Program-made: the position numbers and the translations under genes
Origin: Brevibacterium permense
Lineage (GTDB): Bacteria; Actinomycetota; Actinomycetes; Actinomycetales; Brevibacteriaceae
Reading direction: 5' to 3'
Length of the DNA: 64,000 nucleotides
NCBI RefSeq assembly: GCF_025506275.1
Contig: NZ_QYCP01000089.1
Coordinates: 62,001-126,000 of the forward strand
Notes under the pieces: model-generated
Databases searched by the model: none
Told to the model about the DNA's origin: nothing
Seen by the model: the letters and a program-made list of their open reading frames with translations, nothing else
In this document: piece by piece, positions 1 to 7,435 of the stretch
Position numbering within the stretch: position 1 is the stretch's first letter
Layout: the number at the start of each line of letters is the position of its first letter

Positions 1-141
1 GAGTGCTGGGGTTTGTTTGGTGCGGTGGTCGAGGTGTTGTGCCATGGCGCCGGGGGTGTCCCAGACGGGTGTGTCGTCGGCGTTGTTGGCGTTGTGTGCT
101 TCGAGTTTGTCTGCGAGCGCCGTCATCCAGTCGACGCTCAT
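1..141 (-). CDS. Phage protein N-terminus, possible terminase large subunit (partial)
   Basis: Only the first 47 codons lie in the window; the gene continues past its left edge. The ATG at 141 is preceded by a GGAGGAGG ribosome-binding site, so the start is well supported. The motif WDTPGAMAQHLD followed by TKQTPAL resembles the leader that precedes the ATPase domain in many actinophage large terminases. That comparison is from memory. The position downstream of the small-terminase-like gene at 2,354-2,983, on the same strand, fits a packaging operon. The ATPase motifs are outside the window, so the function stays tentative. Confidence 0.5.
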   Translation of the reverse strand, partial: MSVDWMTALADKLEAHNANNADDTPVWDTPGAMAQHLDHRTKQTPAL

Positions 142-202
142 TGGTGCCTCCTCCTACGTTGGAAACATTCCGCAACGTAAACTCACGCAATAAACTGGCG
201 AA

Positions 203-505
203 ATGGTCGATGAGCGACATGTTGATGACTGCACGGACGAAAAGCTGATGGAATCAGTGGTGCGACCGGCAGTCGAGCGCATCTTCAAACCCGGTGAGAT
301 CGACGATGCACGGCTGGTCCCAGATTCCATCGAACCGCGCAATTTGGTTTATCGAATTACTGTCGGTGACGAGGAGTTCGAGCCTCGGGTTCGTGAGCAC
401 GAGTTCGATCACACAGTTGAGTTTGTCGCGCAGCAGTTCTTTGACGATCTTCAGGACTATGTCGCTGAGTCTTCGTTCGCGTGGGGCGAGCTACGGGGCG
501 AGTAA
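203..505 (+). CDS. Hypothetical acidic protein of the phage-like element
   Basis: This 100-residue ORF is rich in Asp, Glu and Val, has balanced amino-acid use, and sits alone on the plus strand between minus-strand phage genes. It has no membrane segment, signal peptide or motif that I recognise. The ATG at 203 has no clear Shine-Dalgarno sequence, and a later in-frame start is possible. The opposite orientation suggests a separately transcribed accessory gene. Its function is unknown. Confidence 0.55.
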   Translation: MVDERHVDDCTDEKLMESVVRPAVERIFKPGEIDDARLVPDSIEPRNLVYRITVGDEEFEPRVREHEFDHTVEFVAQQFFDDLQDYVAESSFAWGELRGE

Positions 506-783
506 GCCACGTCTTCTAGTCAACGGACACGGCGCACTTCCATGAAGTTGATGCCGGTTTTGGGTGCGAGTTCCGGCAACTCGGCAACCGCAACGACCAT
601 CGGTAGCGAACGCCCGGCAGCTGGGGTTGGTTTGAGTGCCCCTCGGAGCCAGCAGCAACGCGTCTTCAACAAGGGGCGTGGGGTCGCATTCCGCGGGTAG
701 AAAAGTGACGAAACACCCCGGGAATGCGAAAGATGGACCGGTGCCCGTAGACACTTCGACCCATCTACCGCATAGCTAATCCC

Positions 784-1554
784 CTAACTTGCTTTTTGTC
801 CAGATCGACATCCCGACTGTTGGTTGCGGGTGAGGACTTCTTCGAACCGGAATAGGAGGGGTGATTTCGGTCCGGGCCCTTTTCGTCCGACGGGGTGGAG
901 TCCTTCGTACTGGCCGAGGGTGCCGGTGGTTCGGTTGCGGTTGTCGACTTCGAGGAGTTTGAGGATCTGTTTCGCCGTGGTTTTGATGCCGTGGACTTGG
1001 GTGAGGACGAGGGCGCATTCTTTGGCGGTGAGGTCGACGTCGGCGATGCCGGCTTTGAGTTTGTCTTGGCCTTCTTGTGGGGTGTAGGTGGTGCCGTCGA
1101 TGATGACGCTGGCTTGGTCGTGGCGGGCGTAGACGGGGTGTCCGTTGTGCCAGCCGCAGAAGCGTCGGTCGTCGATGTGTCGGTTGAGTTCATCGTGGAT
1201 GGCCCGCATGTCGTTGCCCACTTCGGTGATGAAGTCGTCGAATGCTGGGTGGTGGGCCATCCAGTCGGCGTACCCGTAGATCCAGGCGGCGATGGCTGTG
1301 GTTTCGTCTCGGCCCGAATATTCATGGTGGCCTTCTTCGACGATGAGGAGCGCCCAGGAAGTGAGGGTCTGTTTGAGGTTATCGCGGGCGATGACCATGT
1401 TGTCGGTCATGGGTGCTTTGGATGCCGCGGCTCCTCCCCCGCCTTCAGACCCGCCGCAGGTGGGGACGGGCGCTGCAGGTTCGATGGTTTCGATGAGGTC
1501 TGAAATTTGGTCGCAGAGGTTCCGGATCTGCTGAGCTGGGGATGGGTCAGTCAC
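784..1554 (-). CDS. Phage protein with C-terminal helix-turn-helix-like region
   Basis: A 256-residue protein with a GTG start that overlaps the stop of the upstream gene at 1,547, so the two are translationally coupled. The N-terminal half is helical. Around residues 140-160 there is a C-x-W-x-N-G-x-P-V-Y stretch. The last 90 residues run LTAKECALVL, then IKTTAKQILKLL, and end with a FRFEEVL strand. This layout is like the MerR-type DNA-binding tails of many actinophage proteins. A DNA-binding role is inferred from that layout only; the real function is not known. Confidence 0.6.
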   Translation of the reverse strand: MTDPSPAQQIRNLCDQISDLIETIEPAAPVPTCGGSEGGGGAAASKAPMTDNMVIARDNLKQTLTSWALLIVEEGHHEYSGRDETTAIAAWIYGYADWMAHHPAFDDFITEVGNDMRAIHDELNRHIDDRRFCGWHNGHPVYARHDQASVIIDGTTYTPQEGQDKLKAGIADVDLTAKECALVLTQVHGIKTTAKQILKLLEVDNRNRTTGTLGQYEGLHPVGRKGPGPKSPLLFRFEEVLTRNQQSGCRSGQKAS

Positions 1555-1807
1555 GTGGCCTCCATTCGACCGCCAGGGTGGCGCAGATGGTTCCGGCGGT
1601 GTGGGTGATGGTGAAGTCTGCGATGCGGCCGATGGTGATGCTGGGTGCTTCGCCGAACATTATCTGTTCTTCGACGACTTCACGTTCGTATCGGATACCG
1701 GTGACTTTGACACCCGTGTGGGCGCGCTCATCTTCGCGCACGTCCACCTTCGTTCCGACTGTGGATAGTGGCATGGAGTCGATCGGCAGCCACGGGTTAT
1801 CGGTCAT
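1547..1807 (-). CDS. Hypothetical phage protein
   Basis: An 86-residue protein that reads as alternating short beta-strand segments (KVDVRED, GVKVTGIRY, ITIGRIADFTITHTAG), which suggests a small all-beta fold. Its ATG overlaps the stop of the upstream gene (1,804) in an ATGA arrangement, and its own stop overlaps the GTG of the next gene. It is therefore one link of a coupled minus-strand operon. I do not recognise the family. Confidence 0.6.
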   Translation of the reverse strand: MTDNPWLPIDSMPLSTVGTKVDVREDERAHTGVKVTGIRYEREVVEEQIMFGEAPSITIGRIADFTITHTAGTICATLAVEWRPRD

Positions 1808-2100
1808 CGCGACACCTCCACAGTGTCGGGCAGCTCTCTGCGGCAGGCGTCGCGCAAATCGTGGAGGAACTGGGTCGCGCTTCCGACCTCACCCCAGCCG
1901 TTGGGCGCGTCGTACTCGACCTTGAGGGCGTCGAGGTCGTTGGATTCGATCTGCTTGATCGCCACGTCGAGCTTGTCGGCAACTTCATGCCTGTTCTGCC
2001 CTGCCCAGTCGCCGGGGTAAGCTCCGAAGTCGGTGAAGAACCGGTGCATGTTCGAGGTGTAGTTGAACCACTCCCCGCCTGCGTTTATGTCGTAACTCAT
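1804..2100 (-). CDS. Hypothetical phage protein
   Basis: A 98-residue protein starting at the ATG at 2,100, which gives the N-terminus MSYDINAGG. The longer in-frame extension to 2,175 lies inside the upstream gene and looks non-coding. The body contains NYTSNMHRFF and a GWGEVGSATQFLHDL segment. The N-Y-T-x-N and N-x-G-W-G pattern is common in small actinophage and actinobacterial hypothetical proteins, but no function is established for it. Start and stop overlap with both neighbours indicates one operon. Confidence 0.6.
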   Translation of the reverse strand: MSYDINAGGEWFNYTSNMHRFFTDFGAYPGDWAGQNRHEVADKLDVAIKQIESNDLDALKVEYDAPNGWGEVGSATQFLHDLRDACRRELPDTVEVSR

Positions 2101-2342
2101 GGCGTGTTCACTTCCTGTAGTCCTTGCACGTTCTCTTCCAGCCTTTCGGCGATCATGCTGGCCGCGTGAGTCCATCGCATTGCCCCGGTTGCCGCCATGT
2201 TTTCGGCCTGCTCGATCGCCTCAGTTGCGATGACCTCTTGGTGATGGGCGATAGCCCAACCGTCCGGTGTGCGGCCGAGACGGTCGTATTCGAGTGCGAG
2301 GAGTCCCGCGGCGCGGAAGAGGCGTTGACGTTGTGCCATCAC
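2097..2342 (-). CDS. Small helical phage protein
   Basis: An 81-residue, mostly alpha-helical protein (LLALEYDRLGR, AIEQAENMAATGAMRW, AASMIAERLEENV). Its stop overlaps the ATG of the next gene and it begins 11 bases after the terminase-like gene ends, so it belongs to the same minus-strand operon. No family is recognised. A role in packaging or DNA handling would be inferred from position alone. Confidence 0.55.
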   Translation of the reverse strand: MMAQRQRLFRAAGLLALEYDRLGRTPDGWAIAHHQEVIATEAIEQAENMAATGAMRWTHAASMIAERLEENVQGLQEVNTP

Positions 2343-2353
2343 CTGTTGGATGG

Positions 2354-2983
2354 TCAGTTGCCTCCCCCTGCGAGGTTGCGGAGGATCCGCGGGATCTCAG
2401 TCGCCGCAGTCTGCATTTGCTCCGGTGTGGCTTGGATAGCGATGAGGAGGGACGTGAGGACGGTTTCGAACTGGGCGCCCGTCTGCTCTGCCAGCTTGAC
2501 CTGGCGTTCGTCGACGCCGGCCTTCAACGTCTCAGCCGCGTACCTGGCGAGTTGGTCCTGCGCTTTGTGCAGCAGCGTGTACACGACGTGCTGGCGGGCC
2601 TCCTCGGTACGTTCGAACTGTTCCCCGAACTCCGGGTTGTCCTTGCCGACGACCTTCGTTTCACCCCACCACAGGTCCCCATCGGTTTCGAGCAACTCCA
2701 CCTGATGCCTGAGCCATTCGACTTCGCCGGCTTTGGATGCGACGAGGTCGAGGAGCGCCTGCGCGGGGTCGAGGTGCTCGTGGGGTGTGCCGAGCCTGCG
2801 GGCGACGCAGGTGAGTTTCTCATGCTCGAGGTTGCGGGTGGCTGCGGCGCGGGCTTTCTTCGATCCCCCGCCGTGGCGGAGGCATACGCGGAGGCCGCGG
2901 ACGGGGTAGTTCTTGCACTGGTCGCCGCGCTTCTTCGACGTGGCTTGGCATTTCTCCGGATCCCAACCGGTTTTGTCGACCAT
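2354..2983 (-). CDS. Small terminase-like phage protein with Cys/His finger
   Basis: A 209-residue protein. The N-terminus has a C-x-A-T-x-K-x-R-G-x-x-C spacing followed by C-x-R-H-G-G-G (residues about 13-40), a finger common at the N-terminus of phage proteins encoded just before terminase large subunits. The remainder is long amphipathic helix (residues 75-200) suited to oligomerisation. The stop of the upstream 69-residue gene overlaps its start. The place in the operon, leading toward the putative large terminase at the window edge, supports a DNA-recognition role in packaging. The assignment is family resemblance, not proof. Confidence 0.5.
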   Translation of the reverse strand: MVDKTGWDPEKCQATSKKRGDQCKNYPVRGLRVCLRHGGGSKKARAAATRNLEHEKLTCVARRLGTPHEHLDPAQALLDLVASKAGEVEWLRHQVELLETDGDLWWGETKVVGKDNPEFGEQFERTEEARQHVVYTLLHKAQDQLARYAAETLKAGVDERQVKLAEQTGAQFETVLTSLLIAIQATPEQMQTAATEIPRILRNLAGGGN

Positions 2984-3192
2984 CAGAGTCCGCTCACTTC
3001 GGTGGTGACGTACACGGTCGCGTCGTTGGGTACCGAGTGGAGGTGGTCGCCGACGCGGAGGGTGCTAGTGTCGGTGGCGGTTTCGAGGGTGAAGGAGTGG
3101 AGTGTGCCGCTTCGGCATCGGCCGAGGGCTGCGAGGGTCGGCAGGGTGACGGTTTTGCCGAGGTCGCTTGCATTGAGGTGTCTGACGATCAT
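2983..3192 (-). CDS. Small hypothetical phage protein
   Basis: A 69-residue protein beginning MIVRHLNASDLG, rich in short beta strands (KTVTLPT, GTLHSFTLET, ATVYVTTEVS). It is the first gene of the coupled minus-strand operon that runs from 3,192 to 784, and its stop overlaps the next gene's start. A transcription terminator at 3,255-3,286 separates it from the gene upstream, so it probably has its own promoter. No family is recognised. Confidence 0.5.
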   Translation of the reverse strand: MIVRHLNASDLGKTVTLPTLAALGRCRSGTLHSFTLETATDTSTLRVGDHLHSVPNDATVYVTTEVSGL

Positions 3193-3254
3193 GCCCGAAG
3201 CTTGTGGGCAGGCACGGGAGAGTTACCAGGGGCGACACGCGGGTGACAAAAGAA

Positions 3255-3286
3255 GAGTGGCCCGACCGCGTTTGCGTGGGCCACTC
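3255..3286 (-). terminator. Rho-independent terminator of the 3,313-3,717 gene
   Basis: A 9-bp perfect stem (gagtggccc / gggccactc) with a 14-nt loop. On the minus strand it is followed by TTCTTTTGT. It lies 27 bases after the stop codon of the minus-strand gene at 3,313, which gives it a clear partner. Confidence 0.75.
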
Positions 3287-3312
3287 CTCGAGGTGGAGAT
3301 TACTCTGGTGTG

Positions 3313-3717
3313 TTAGCTTTCGATGATCTGAAAGTCGCCGTTCAGCCGAAGTTCGCCGACCGTGATCACCTGGAGGTCGCCGACTTCAAGCATCTTCCGG
3401 GCGTTCTCCTCCTGAAAGAAGACATCTTCTACTGCGGCGTCGCTCAGAACCTCGATGGCTTCCCCACCATCTGGTGTCGGCCTGTAAGTTGCCATGTAGT
3501 GGTAGGCGTAAACGGTGTCGCCGGGCTCGATCGTGTGTTCACCTGCATCCTCGACGTCCCGTTCCTCCCAGCTGATCTTGTAGCCCGTTTGTTCCCTTTC
3601 GATTCGTTCGCACTCGGCCTCATCGCTAAATATGCCGACCAGCGGATCGATCTTTTCGTCTGGATCGAATGGAGACGTCTGTTCAGCGAACAGTAGGTAC
3701 AACTTCTGCTTACTCAT
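3313..3717 (-). CDS. Hypothetical acidic protein
   Basis: A 134-residue soluble, Glu/Asp-rich protein (MSKQKLYLLFAEQ start) with no signal peptide or membrane segment. A 13-bp sequence (3,724-3,736) just upstream of the ATG is repeated exactly before the secreted-protein gene (4,458-4,470), so the two may share regulation. The untranslated leader would be very short if that sequence is the -10 region. A strong terminator follows at 3,255-3,286, making this a monocistronic or two-gene unit with 3,742-4,374. Function unknown. Confidence 0.6.
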   Translation of the reverse strand: MSKQKLYLLFAEQTSPFDPDEKIDPLVGIFSDEAECERIEREQTGYKISWEERDVEDAGEHTIEPGDTVYAYHYMATYRPTPDGGEAIEVLSDAAVEDVFFQEENARKMLEVGDLQVITVGELRLNGDFQIIES

Positions 3718-3741
3718 TGGTTAAGTCTCGCATCCTGTCAG

Positions 3742-4374
3742 TTAGTGTGGTCCGCATTCTGCACTGATTGGCGATGCGTATACCCGCGCCCACAGTGTTC
3801 GACCTTGATAGCGCAGACGCCCGATCGTGCTCGCAGACCACTTGTGGCTCTTGGTCCCCTTGCACTTGTATTCCATGTTCGTTTGCTGGAACTTAACGAC
3901 CCAGTCCTTCTTTTTGTACCGGTACTTTCCAGGCTTCAGGTCCTTGTCGGTCGCAGTTTGCGGTATCTGTACACCGGTTTTCACCCACATCAACGCGTTC
4001 TTGTAGCGCAGCTGGGAGGCCATCTTGATCCCAGTTACCTTCTTCGTGCACACGGTGACTGGTTTGACCCCGCCGTGCTTATGACCGCTCGATTTCCTGG
4101 TATGGAAGCTTTCTGGATATAGAACGCACGGCCCGAACCGGACACTGGCGGCCTGAACCGATATTCCACCAGGGTTCTCTTGCTCGATTTTGTCGAGTTT
4201 CTTCATGGCCTCTTCTTCGGTGTCGGCTTCGACGTAGGGTGAGGCTCCTTGCATGCTCGTCAGTTTTTCGTCGGTGACCTCGCTCTGATTCGAGGCCGCA
4301 GCCGGGGTGACAGCGAAGCTGACGAGCATAGTCGCCATAGCAGCGCTGGCCATTAGAGACTTGAGCAGTTTCAT
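3742..4374 (-). CDS. Secreted cationic protein of the phage-like element
   Basis: A 210-residue protein with a classical Sec signal peptide: positive MKLLK, a hydrophobic stretch to about residue 22, then an AAA-type cleavage region near residues 25-27. The mature part has an acidic helix (residues 35-65) followed by a Lys-rich, beta-like domain with four Cys residues (in GPCVLYP, TVCTKK, YKCKGT and AECGPH), enough for two disulfides. The start is fixed by GGAAAGGA upstream of the ATG. Its role is unknown; a moron-type exported effector or surface protein are options. Confidence 0.65.
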   Translation of the reverse strand: MKLLKSLMASAAMATMLVSFAVTPAAASNQSEVTDEKLTSMQGASPYVEADTEEEAMKKLDKIEQENPGGISVQAASVRFGPCVLYPESFHTRKSSGHKHGGVKPVTVCTKKVTGIKMASQLRYKNALMWVKTGVQIPQTATDKDLKPGKYRYKKKDWVVKFQQTNMEYKCKGTKSHKWSASTIGRLRYQGRTLWARVYASPISAECGPH

Positions 4375-4457
4375 GGGGATGTTCCTTTCCGGATTCTCTC
4401 AGGGGGGGGGTACTGCCCACATCAGGCAGCCTTGATGAATCTATAAGGAACTGGACG

Positions 4458-4470
4458 AGTCTCGCATCCT
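4458..4470 (-). promoter_or_regulatory. Shared 13-bp promoter-like motif
   Basis: The 13-mer agtctcgcatcct occurs here and at 3,724-3,736. Read on the minus strand it is AGGATGCGAGACT, containing AGGAT, close to the actinobacterial -10 form TANNNT. A related AGGATGCGGAGA lies on the plus strand at 4,819-4,830, directly before the HEPN gene. I read it as a shared -10 plus initiation region; this is inference. Confidence 0.35.
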
Positions 4471-4512
4471 CTAAAAGTATGAAATTTCGCCCGTTGTGCC
4501 ACACTGGCATCT

Positions 4513-4782
4513 ATGGTTCCTGGCACTGTGCATGAGCTCTCCGAGCATGATCGGTTGATCCTTGACCTGGAGAAGGCCGCGCACACGGTGGCTGCGCGTG
4601 ACGCGTTGTGCCGGCGCATCAACTTGCCGGTCGAGAAGTACGCTGTTGTGCTTGAGGGGCTGGCGGATACGGATGCGGCGTACAGTTACGCCCCGGAGGT
4701 TGTGGAGCGGGTGAGGCGGTTGCGGGCGGAACGGTTCGCGTTCGAACGCCGGCAAGGCCGATGGAAAACGTTCATGCGATAG
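4513..4782 (+). CDS. DUF3263 family small protein
   Basis: An 89-residue protein with the DUF3263 pattern: LSEHDRLILDLEK at the N-terminus, then a Y-A-V-V-L-x-x-L segment and an RVRRLRAERF basic helix. The family is common in actinobacteria and their phages and looks like a small helical DNA-binding protein, but its function is not established. It lies 47 bases before the HEPN gene on the same strand, with no terminator between them, so the two could form a cassette in which this protein is a regulator. Confidence 0.65.
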   Translation: MVPGTVHELSEHDRLILDLEKAAHTVAARDALCRRINLPVEKYAVVLEGLADTDAAYSYAPEVVERVRRLRAERFAFERRQGRWKTFMR

Positions 4783-4817
4783 GTCGTCCCCGCGACGCTG
4801 GATGTAGTTTTCCGGGA

Positions 4818-4829
4818 TAGGATGCGGAG
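4818..4829 (+). promoter_or_regulatory. Candidate -10 element for a leaderless HEPN transcript
   Basis: TAGGAT (4,818-4,823), a good actinobacterial -10 hexamer, is followed after only six bases by the ATG of the 459-residue gene. The expected transcription start would fall on or beside the A of the ATG, so the mRNA would be leaderless. No convincing -35 hexamer and no Shine-Dalgarno sequence is visible. Confidence 0.45.
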
Positions 4830-6209
4830 ATGAGTAACTCAGATCATGAAGGCGACCACGAAGCGCCTACCGGCCAGGAGGAGCGAGAAGCAACACCGGG
4901 CGAAGCATTCTATCTGAGGCTAAGGTCCCTCCTAGCCACTTTCGCCCATCGCCAAACAGAGATTCTTCGGATGTCCGAGTATTTTGCCGAGCGAGACGCA
5001 GAGCTCAACGATTCGAAGCTGAGGGCGAAACGCAGCATTGAAAGACACCTGCAGGAAGAAGTAGATGAAGATCTCCTCGACCGATATTTAAGAGTATTCG
5101 AAAGCTACGATGAACTCGCGGTCGAGAACGATGAAACCACTCGGAGTGAACGCGAAATTGCCTTCGCTGAAGGCTTGAACGCCGTTGGGAGTGAACTTCC
5201 AAAAGGTATTGAGTCAACATACGTGGCGGCAATCACGCGAGCGACGCGTCGGTCGGTTGGCTCGAGGTTCCTCCACTCTTCATTACTTACAATACTCGTT
5301 GGCGAAATGGAGATGTTCATCAATCAGCTCGCAAGAGCATGCTTCGAAGTCAGACCGGGGGCGTTGGACCAAGGCGGTCGGCAACTTACGTGGGCGACCA
5401 TCGCAGGGTGCGACTCTATTGACGAAGTCCGCGACATGGTAGTGGACGAGACAATTGACGAATTGCTACGCGGCTCACTCTTGCAATGGGTGGAGTTCTT
5501 TGAGACGCGGTTTGGTCTCGATCAAATCGACGCAGCGAGGACGTTCGAAGCAATTGAAGCAACCCAGCGTCGGCACTGCATCGTCCATAACGCTGGACAC
5601 GCCTCACAGCAGTATTTGAACAAGCTCAGTGATTTCAATGTCGAGACCAAGCTCAACGACCTCTTGGACGTCGATGCCGACTATGTGGAGACTGCAGCTG
5701 ACTCCATGTTCATGATTGCGTATAGCTTATCCTGGGCCCTCGCCATGAAAATTAATCCTGAACCCTACTGGCGAGACCATTTTGTCACCACCTTCACTAA
5801 CAGGACATTCTTCCTTCTTCAGGAGCATCGCTTTGAACTTGTGCAGAAGATTGGAGAGACGGCGCCCCTCAAGAGTCTGAAGGGCGAAAAGGGAGAACAC
5901 TGCGCTTTCATAATTCGCGTGAATCGCTGGATAGCGCTCAAAGAGATGGGTAGGTTCAAAACTGCGCGTAAAGAAGTCGAGGATCTACCTGTTGCGAATC
6001 GGTCAGACGATTACAAGTTGGCCAAACATGCACTCCTCGATGAGAACGAGAAAGCGTATGAGATCGCGCAACGCATGATCGCGAACGGGGAGCTACCCGA
6101 GTCACATCTTCTGACCTGGCCACTTCTGCGTGGTGTCCGAGATTATAAAAGATCGCTAGAGAGTGTGACGAGCGAGCTAGGAGCGGGTAGTATCGCAATA
6201 ACAGACTAG
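4830..6209 (+). CDS. HEPN-type putative RNase (candidate phage-defence cargo)
   Basis: A 459-residue soluble helical protein. Residues 30-130 are coiled and charged. Residues 145-265 form a HEPN-like helical bundle that ends in RRHCIVHN (residues 247-254). This matches the R-x4-6-H catalytic signature of HEPN ribonucleases: R248, polar H249 and H253. The C-terminal 190 residues resemble helical repeats. Base composition is visibly AT-richer than the flanking genes, which suggests separate acquisition. It is on the plus strand against minus-strand phage genes and is closed by a strong terminator. HEPN proteins of this kind act in toxin-antitoxin and abortive-infection systems; that role here is inference. 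Confidence 0.6.
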   Translation: MSNSDHEGDHEAPTGQEEREATPGEAFYLRLRSLLATFAHRQTEILRMSEYFAERDAELNDSKLRAKRSIERHLQEEVDEDLLDRYLRVFESYDELAVENDETTRSEREIAFAEGLNAVGSELPKGIESTYVAAITRATRRSVGSRFLHSSLLTILVGEMEMFINQLARACFEVRPGALDQGGRQLTWATIAGCDSIDEVRDMVVDETIDELLRGSLLQWVEFFETRFGLDQIDAARTFEAIEATQRRHCIVHNAGHASQQYLNKLSDFNVETKLNDLLDVDADYVETAADSMFMIAYSLSWALAMKINPEPYWRDHFVTTFTNRTFFLLQEHRFELVQKIGETAPLKSLKGEKGEHCAFIIRVNRWIALKEMGRFKTARKEVEDLPVANRSDDYKLAKHALLDENEKAYEIAQRMIANGELPESHLLTWPLLRGVRDYKRSLESVTSELGAGSIAITD

Positions 6210-6272
6210 ATAATTGCTGGAGAGGAAGCCTTATGAGTACTCCGGATCTATGATACGACTTGAATCCAAACT

Positions 6273-6308
6273 GGCGCCGCGAACTGGACGTTCGCGGCGC
6301 TTTCGCTT
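6273..6308 (+). terminator. Rho-independent terminator after the HEPN gene
   Basis: A perfect 11-bp stem (gcgccgcgaac / gttcgcggcgc) with a 5-nt loop, followed by TTTCGCTTT. It lies 64 bases after the stop at 6,209 and insulates the plus-strand cassette from the minus-strand genes beyond. Confidence 0.8.
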
Positions 6309-6344
6309 TCCATGGCTCATCGGCCACGGTTGACCTCGACGAGG

Positions 6345-6569
6345 CTACTTCGCCCAGGGAAGTTTCACCAGTTCCGGCCCAGCCTCTCCGACGATCTTCC
6401 ACCCGTATCCTTTGCGCATGTCGGGGTCACTGGTATTGATGTACTGCCCGCTCGTCAGCAGCCAGTGCCAGTGCCATTCGCCTCGTGTCCATGTCGGCAT
6501 GAGGTTGAAATACTTTCGGCCCAGCAGGGGGCGGACGAGGCGGCCGGCCGGGTCGCTGGTGGTGCTCAT
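6345..6569 (-). CDS. Small hypothetical phage protein
   Basis: A 74-residue protein starting MSTTSDPAGR at 6,569. This ATG has GGAG seven bases upstream and is preferred over the ATG at 6,581. The sequence is Trp/His-rich in the middle (WTRGEWHWHW) and ends in a GEAGPELVKLP segment, a phrase often seen in phage tail or tape-measure-related proteins. Too short to assign; function unknown. Confidence 0.5.
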   Translation of the reverse strand: MSTTSDPAGRLVRPLLGRKYFNLMPTWTRGEWHWHWLLTSGQYINTSDPDMRKGYGWKIVGEAGPELVKLPWAK

Positions 6570-6674
6570 TGTGTACTCCATCCTGGGAAATACTCGGAGC
6601 GGCGGTGAACCAGTCCAGCAGTCTGGAGTAGCGATCGCGTTCCCGGTTTAGGGCTTCCTGCAACTCGGTGGAGG

Positions 6675-7343
6675 CTATTTGGTGGTCTGCTCGATTGTTG
6701 GCGTGCTGTTTGGTTGCGGTGGCGTCTGGGGGCCGTGAGGGGTGGCCGAGAAGTAAATGCTTGTGGCTATGCCGAGGATTGCGACTAGCATGCTGGCGAT
6801 GGCCAGGTACATACTTCTCTGCGCCGATATTTCTGCGTCGTCGGCACGCTTCTTGGAATCCGCTGCTGCCTGCTTCGCGGTCTTCGTGATTTCCTTCTGT
6901 TCGGTGAGCTGGTCTGAAGCCGCTTTGATGAGGTCATCGAGCTTTTCGGGCACTGGGTTAGGTGCGGGTTCGTACTCGGGGATATCGACGGAGACGCGTT
7001 TCATCTTGCTGCCAACGAGGTCTTCTGGTTTGCCCGTGCCGGTGAGGGAATTCGTGATGCCGAGCTTCTTGAACGCTTCGGAGGCGGGTCCGCCTTTGGT
7101 GAGCTGTGCGAAGCGTTTAATCGTCTTCTTCGACTCTGCCGTTTTGTGCTGGTCTCTGCGTTGGTTCTGGTCGTCGTTGAGGCGGTTCCGCAGTTGGCCC
7201 TCTGCCTCCTTGAGTGATTCCAGGTCGATGCGGTCGTCGTCTCCGTCTTCGATCATGTACTCACGGATATTGGCGGTCACGAGGTCTTCCGAGTCGTAGT
7301 TGTCCCAGTTATGGTCGGGGTCCGAGGGGTCAAGTTCGATCAT
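6675..7343 (-). CDS. Membrane-anchored coiled-coil protein
   Basis: A 222-residue protein. The N-terminal 45 residues are very acidic (SDPDHNWDNYDSED). Residues 45-85 and 130-170 are Lys/Glu/Ala-rich coiled coil. One transmembrane helix follows (about residues 180-200, LAIASMLVAILGIATSIYF), then a short Pro/Thr tail. There is no signal peptide, so it should be a C-terminally anchored cytoplasmic protein. It lies between phage-type genes on the minus strand. I recognise no family; a superinfection-exclusion role is possible but unsupported. Confidence 0.55.
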   Translation of the reverse strand: MIELDPSDPDHNWDNYDSEDLVTANIREYMIEDGDDDRIDLESLKEAEGQLRNRLNDDQNQRRDQHKTAESKKTIKRFAQLTKGGPASEAFKKLGITNSLTGTGKPEDLVGSKMKRVSVDIPEYEPAPNPVPEKLDDLIKAASDQLTEQKEITKTAKQAAADSKKRADDAEISAQRSMYLAIASMLVAILGIATSIYFSATPHGPQTPPQPNSTPTIEQTTK

Positions 7344-7435
7344 GGTCTTGATTCTATGGCTGTAGAGATGCCGTGACTGTTCATATGTTCGGGTACGGAG
7401 CAGTCGACGATGTCGATTTCAGTCGGGGGGGCCGC

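Noticed and set aside
491..783. Open frame on the minus strand between 491 and 754
   Set aside because: No ribosome-binding site, Cys/Pro/Arg-rich composition and no recognisable motif; I see nothing else in this 280-base gap.
6427..6663. 78-codon minus-strand frame with TTG start
   Set aside because: Its first 35 residues look protein-like, but most of it overlaps the better supported 6,345-6,569 gene in another frame, and the tail is Pro/Arg-rich. It could be a broken remnant.
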